This document shows, one piece after another, positions 61,747-64,000 of a stretch of DNA of 64,000 nt. A program made the translations under genes and the position numbers. How positions within the stretch are numbered: the stretch's first letter is position 1; every line of letters starts with the position of its first letter. The stretch covers positions 1 to 64,000 of the forward strand of contig DKYP01000171.1 of the NCBI GenBank assembly GCA_002499945.1, read 5' to 3'. The notes beneath the pieces were generated by a model. It searched no databases and was not told where the DNA came from. It saw nothing but the letters and a program-made list of their open reading frames with translations. This DNA comes from Lachnoclostridium sp. UBA7097 (GTDB lineage Bacteria; Bacillota; Clostridia; Lachnospirales; Lachnospiraceae).

Positions 61747-63144
61747 TTACATATCCTCCAGTGATTTTACAACCCTTTCAAATCCCATTGCATGTGAGGC
61801 TTTGACAAGTATCTGGCTGCCCTCCTTTACAATACTTCCAAGCATTTTTAATAATTGTTCTGTATCTTCATAATATAATACATTATGGTTTTCATCTTTG
61901 GCAAGTGCACCTGCCACATACTGCCTGGCAAGTGTACCTGCACATATTATGCAGTCAATACCTTTCTGTACAGCGTATGCACCAATATCAAAATGCATTA
62001 TCTTTTCATTGGCACCAAGTTCAAACATATCCCCTATTATTGCAATTTTGTATGTTTCTGCACATGATAATACATCAATTGCGGCTTTCATTGATACAGG
62101 GTTTGCATTATAACAGTCATCCATTATTATAAATTTGTCCGTCTTTTTAATACTGCTATGTCCGCCTACCGGGGTAAAATTGCTTATTCCTGCTGCTATT
62201 TCTTCATCTCCCATGCCAAGCCCTGTTGCAACTGCCACAGCAGCAAGGGCATTTACAACCATATGCATTCCTGGTACTGGCACATGCAGGGAAATCCTCT
62301 TATCTCCTGCAACAGCATCAAAATATGTACCTTCAAGCCCCTTCTGTAAAATATTTTCTGCATACACATCACAGCCATTCCCAGTCCCAAAAAACACTGG
62401 TTTCCTGCCATTTACCTCCGTTATCTGTGCAAGCTTGTCATCATCCCCGTTAAGATACACTGTACCATCTTTTGCCATTGATGTAAAAATCTCTGTTTTA
62501 GCTTTCAGCACACCATCCCTGTCACCAAGGTTTTCAAGATGGCACTGCCCTATATTAGTTATAATGCATATATCGGGCTTTACTATCTGGCTAAGCCTTG
62601 CCATCTCACCAAATTCACTTATGCCCATTTCCACTACTGCCAGTTCATGTTCCTCACGGAGCCGGAACAGTGTAAGGGGCACGCCTACTTCATTATTAAA
62701 ATTCCCTTGTGTCTTTAATGTATTAAAACGCCTTGAAAGAACAGAAGCAACCATTTCCTTTGTTGAAGTCTTGCCAACACTTCCCGTTATTCCTATAATC
62801 TTAGTACCACAGATTATACGGTAAAACCCTGCTATATCTTTTAATGCCTGGTAACACGATTCTACCTGTATAAATGCAACACCTGAAGGCAGCACATCTG
62901 TACTGCCTAAAGCTTCTTGTGGTGCCACTTCTGAAATACAGCAGAGCGCACCATTATTATATGTCTGCATTATATATTTATTACCATCTGCATGTGCCCC
63001 TTTTATAGCTACAAAAAGCCCTCCGCTGGTAATATTCCTGCTGTCTGTTGTTATAGAAGATACTTCTGTATCCTTTACGCTTTTATCTCCATAATAAATG
63101 CCATTACAAAGCATTGCAACCCTTGCTGGTGTTATTTGTTTCAT
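61747..63144 (-). CDS. murF: UDP-N-acetylmuramoyl-tripeptide--D-alanyl-D-alanine ligase
   Basis: 465 residues. The ATP motif is GITGSVGKTSTKEMV, with NFNNEVGVPLTL, VVEMGISEFGEM and MDDCYNANPVSM further on. It adds D-Ala-D-Ala to the peptidoglycan precursor. It follows ddl directly, so the dipeptide maker and user are in one operon. Confidence 0.97.
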   Translation of the reverse strand: MKQITPARVAMLCNGIYYGDKSVKDTEVSSITTDSRNITSGGLFVAIKGAHADGNKYIMQTYNNGALCCISEVAPQEALGSTDVLPSGVAFIQVESCYQALKDIAGFYRIICGTKIIGITGSVGKTSTKEMVASVLSRRFNTLKTQGNFNNEVGVPLTLFRLREEHELAVVEMGISEFGEMARLSQIVKPDICIITNIGQCHLENLGDRDGVLKAKTEIFTSMAKDGTVYLNGDDDKLAQITEVNGRKPVFFGTGNGCDVYAENILQKGLEGTYFDAVAGDKRISLHVPVPGMHMVVNALAAVAVATGLGMGDEEIAAGISNFTPVGGHSSIKKTDKFIIMDDCYNANPVSMKAAIDVLSCAETYKIAIIGDMFELGANEKIMHFDIGAYAVQKGIDCIICAGTLARQYVAGALAKDENHNVLYYEDTEQLLKMLGSIVKEGSQILVKASHAMGFERVVKSLEDM

Positions 63145-63180
63145 ATCTGGTTAATCCCCTGTTGGTTTTATTTATATTTT

Positions 63181-64000
63181 CTATAATCCATATTTTTCCA
63201 GTGAAGCTTTAACTATCTTTTCACATAATTCCCTGTAACTTATATTAATTGCCCCTGCTTCTTGTGGAAGAAGGCTTGTTGGCGTCATTCCTGGAAGTGT
63301 ATTTGCCTCAAGGCAGTATATGCCTCCATTTGCATCAAGAATAAAATCTACCCTTGCATATGCTTCAAGTTTAAGCATATGGTATACTTTCTTTGCATAT
63401 TCCTGTATCTTGTTACACAGGTTGCCACTTATATCCGCCGGGCAGACATCATCCGCCATTCCTGGCTGGTACTTTGTCTTATAATCATAAAATCCCTGTT
63501 TTGGTATTATTTCAATAACCGGATAAGCCATGCCATCTACCACCCCGGCTGAAAGTTCCCTTCCTTTTATGTATTCTTCAACAAGGACTTCATCTTCATA
63601 TTTTAAAGCAGTATCTAATGCCTGCATATATTCTTCCCTGTCCTTTGCTATGCTTACGCCAACGCTTGAACCGCCACAGCATGGCTTGACAACACATGGA
63701 AACATACTGTCCTGCAGCATCTTGCTTCCATCCAGCCCTTCTTTAATCTCCTTTTTTGTAATAAGGAAACCATATGGCACAGGTATGCCGCCATCCTTTA
63801 AAATCTTCTTGGATATAAACTTATCCATTGCAAGTGAACTTCCAAACGAACCTGAACCTGTATATTTTATGCCTAATATGTCAAATGCTGCCTGAAGCCT
63901 GCCATTTTCACCATCAGCACCATGCAGCGCCATAAATACAATATCAGCCATGCGGCATATATTTAAAACATTTGGCCCTAAAAGACCACTGCTGTCCCCT
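63181..64000 (-). CDS. ddl: D-alanine--D-alanine ligase, partial at the window edge
   Basis: At least 273 residues are visible; the frame stays open to the end of the window (GDSSGLLGPNVLNICRMADIV is the first part), so the N-terminus lies outside. ATP-grasp features are seen: FMALHGADGENG, SSLAMDKFISKKIL, VVKPCCGGSSVGVSIAK, and YCLEANTLPGMTPTSLLPQEA at the end. It joins two D-alanines for MurF, encoded 37 bases downstream. Confidence 0.95.
   Translation of the reverse strand, partial: GDSSGLLGPNVLNICRMADIVFMALHGADGENGRLQAAFDILGIKYTGSGSFGSSLAMDKFISKKILKDGGIPVPYGFLITKKEIKEGLDGSKMLQDSMFPCVVKPCCGGSSVGVSIAKDREEYMQALDTALKYEDEVLVEEYIKGRELSAGVVDGMAYPVIEIIPKQGFYDYKTKYQPGMADDVCPADISGNLCNKIQEYAKKVYHMLKLEAYARVDFILDANGGIYCLEANTLPGMTPTSLLPQEAGAINISYRELCEKIVKASLEKYGL

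Noticed and set aside
1..64000. tRNA genes, CRISPR arrays, complete insertion sequences, prophage or replication origin
   Set aside because: No cloverleaf with T-loop GTTC-A-A signals, no regular direct repeats with spacers, no transposase or integrase frame, and no DnaA-box cluster was seen by eye.

Overview
The window is A+T-rich bacterial DNA, most likely from an anaerobic Firmicute of class Clostridia, probably family Lachnospiraceae. The signs are strong AGGAGG-type ribosome binding sites, TTGACA/TATAAT promoters, mutS-mutL-miaA and ffh-rpsP-khpA-rimM-trmD gene orders, BspA-like and InlB-repeat surface proteins, and chemoreceptors joined to [FeFe]-hydrogenase modules. Species cannot be fixed from the sequence alone. 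Most genes lie on the minus strand. No tRNA, 16S/23S/5S rRNA, CRISPR array or intact insertion sequence was seen.

Layout. 0.2-1.0 kb: an AP2-domain protein with a degenerate HNH core. 1.0-5.5 kb: a complete riboflavin operon (promoter, FMN riboswitch, terminator, ribD-ribE-ribBA-ribH) ending in a YqeG-type HAD phosphatase. 5.5-15.1 kb: a defence island with a type I R-M system (hsdM, hsdS, hsdR) interrupted by a DUF3990/DUF3791-type cassette, a vestigial second hsdR start, and a type II R-M pair. 15.3-19.3 kb: BlaI/BlaR1-type and ECF sigma/anti-sigma regulators. 19.6-26.8 kb: GNAT, HAD, miaA, mutL, mutS and the RNase P RNA gene. 27-36.8 kb: a DUF3784 membrane protein, an AAA/PD-(D/E)XK protein, a BspA-like surface protein, a nucleoid-associated protein, an alcohol dehydrogenase, RNase E/G, rpmF, DUF4230 and Uma2-type proteins. 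37-40.2 kb: an ECF sigma, membrane protein and ABC transporter operon. 40.4-44.5 kb: a sensory cluster of FIST protein, cytosolic chemoreceptor and [FeFe]-hydrogenase-like chemoreceptor. 45-49.1 kb: a large secreted repeat protein and a divergent LytTR regulator. 49.1-51.8 kb: small and decaying genes (retropepsin and PIN-toxin pseudogenes, an antitoxin, a JAB-domain protein). 51.9-57.1 kb: the ffh-rpsP-khpA-rimM-trmD operon extended by apbE, acyP and a DUF2752 gene. 57.3-60.7 kb: a hybrid histidine kinase. 60.9-64 kb: an alpha/beta hydrolase, murF and the edge of ddl.

The most unusual structure is a family of about 145-175 bp imperfect palindromes in four intergenic places (8.6, 12.7, 35.4 and 44.7 kb). 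The copies share a fixed internal motif but differ in stem sequence with compensating changes, which suggests a structured RNA or DNA element rather than random repeats. I do not recognise it. Two other leads are the hydrogenase/chemoreceptor/FIST cluster, which could be a gas or redox sensing system, and the 47.96-48.40 kb control region, where paired LytTR-like boxes lie between two divergent promoters and one transcript has a riboswitch-like leader ending in a terminator.
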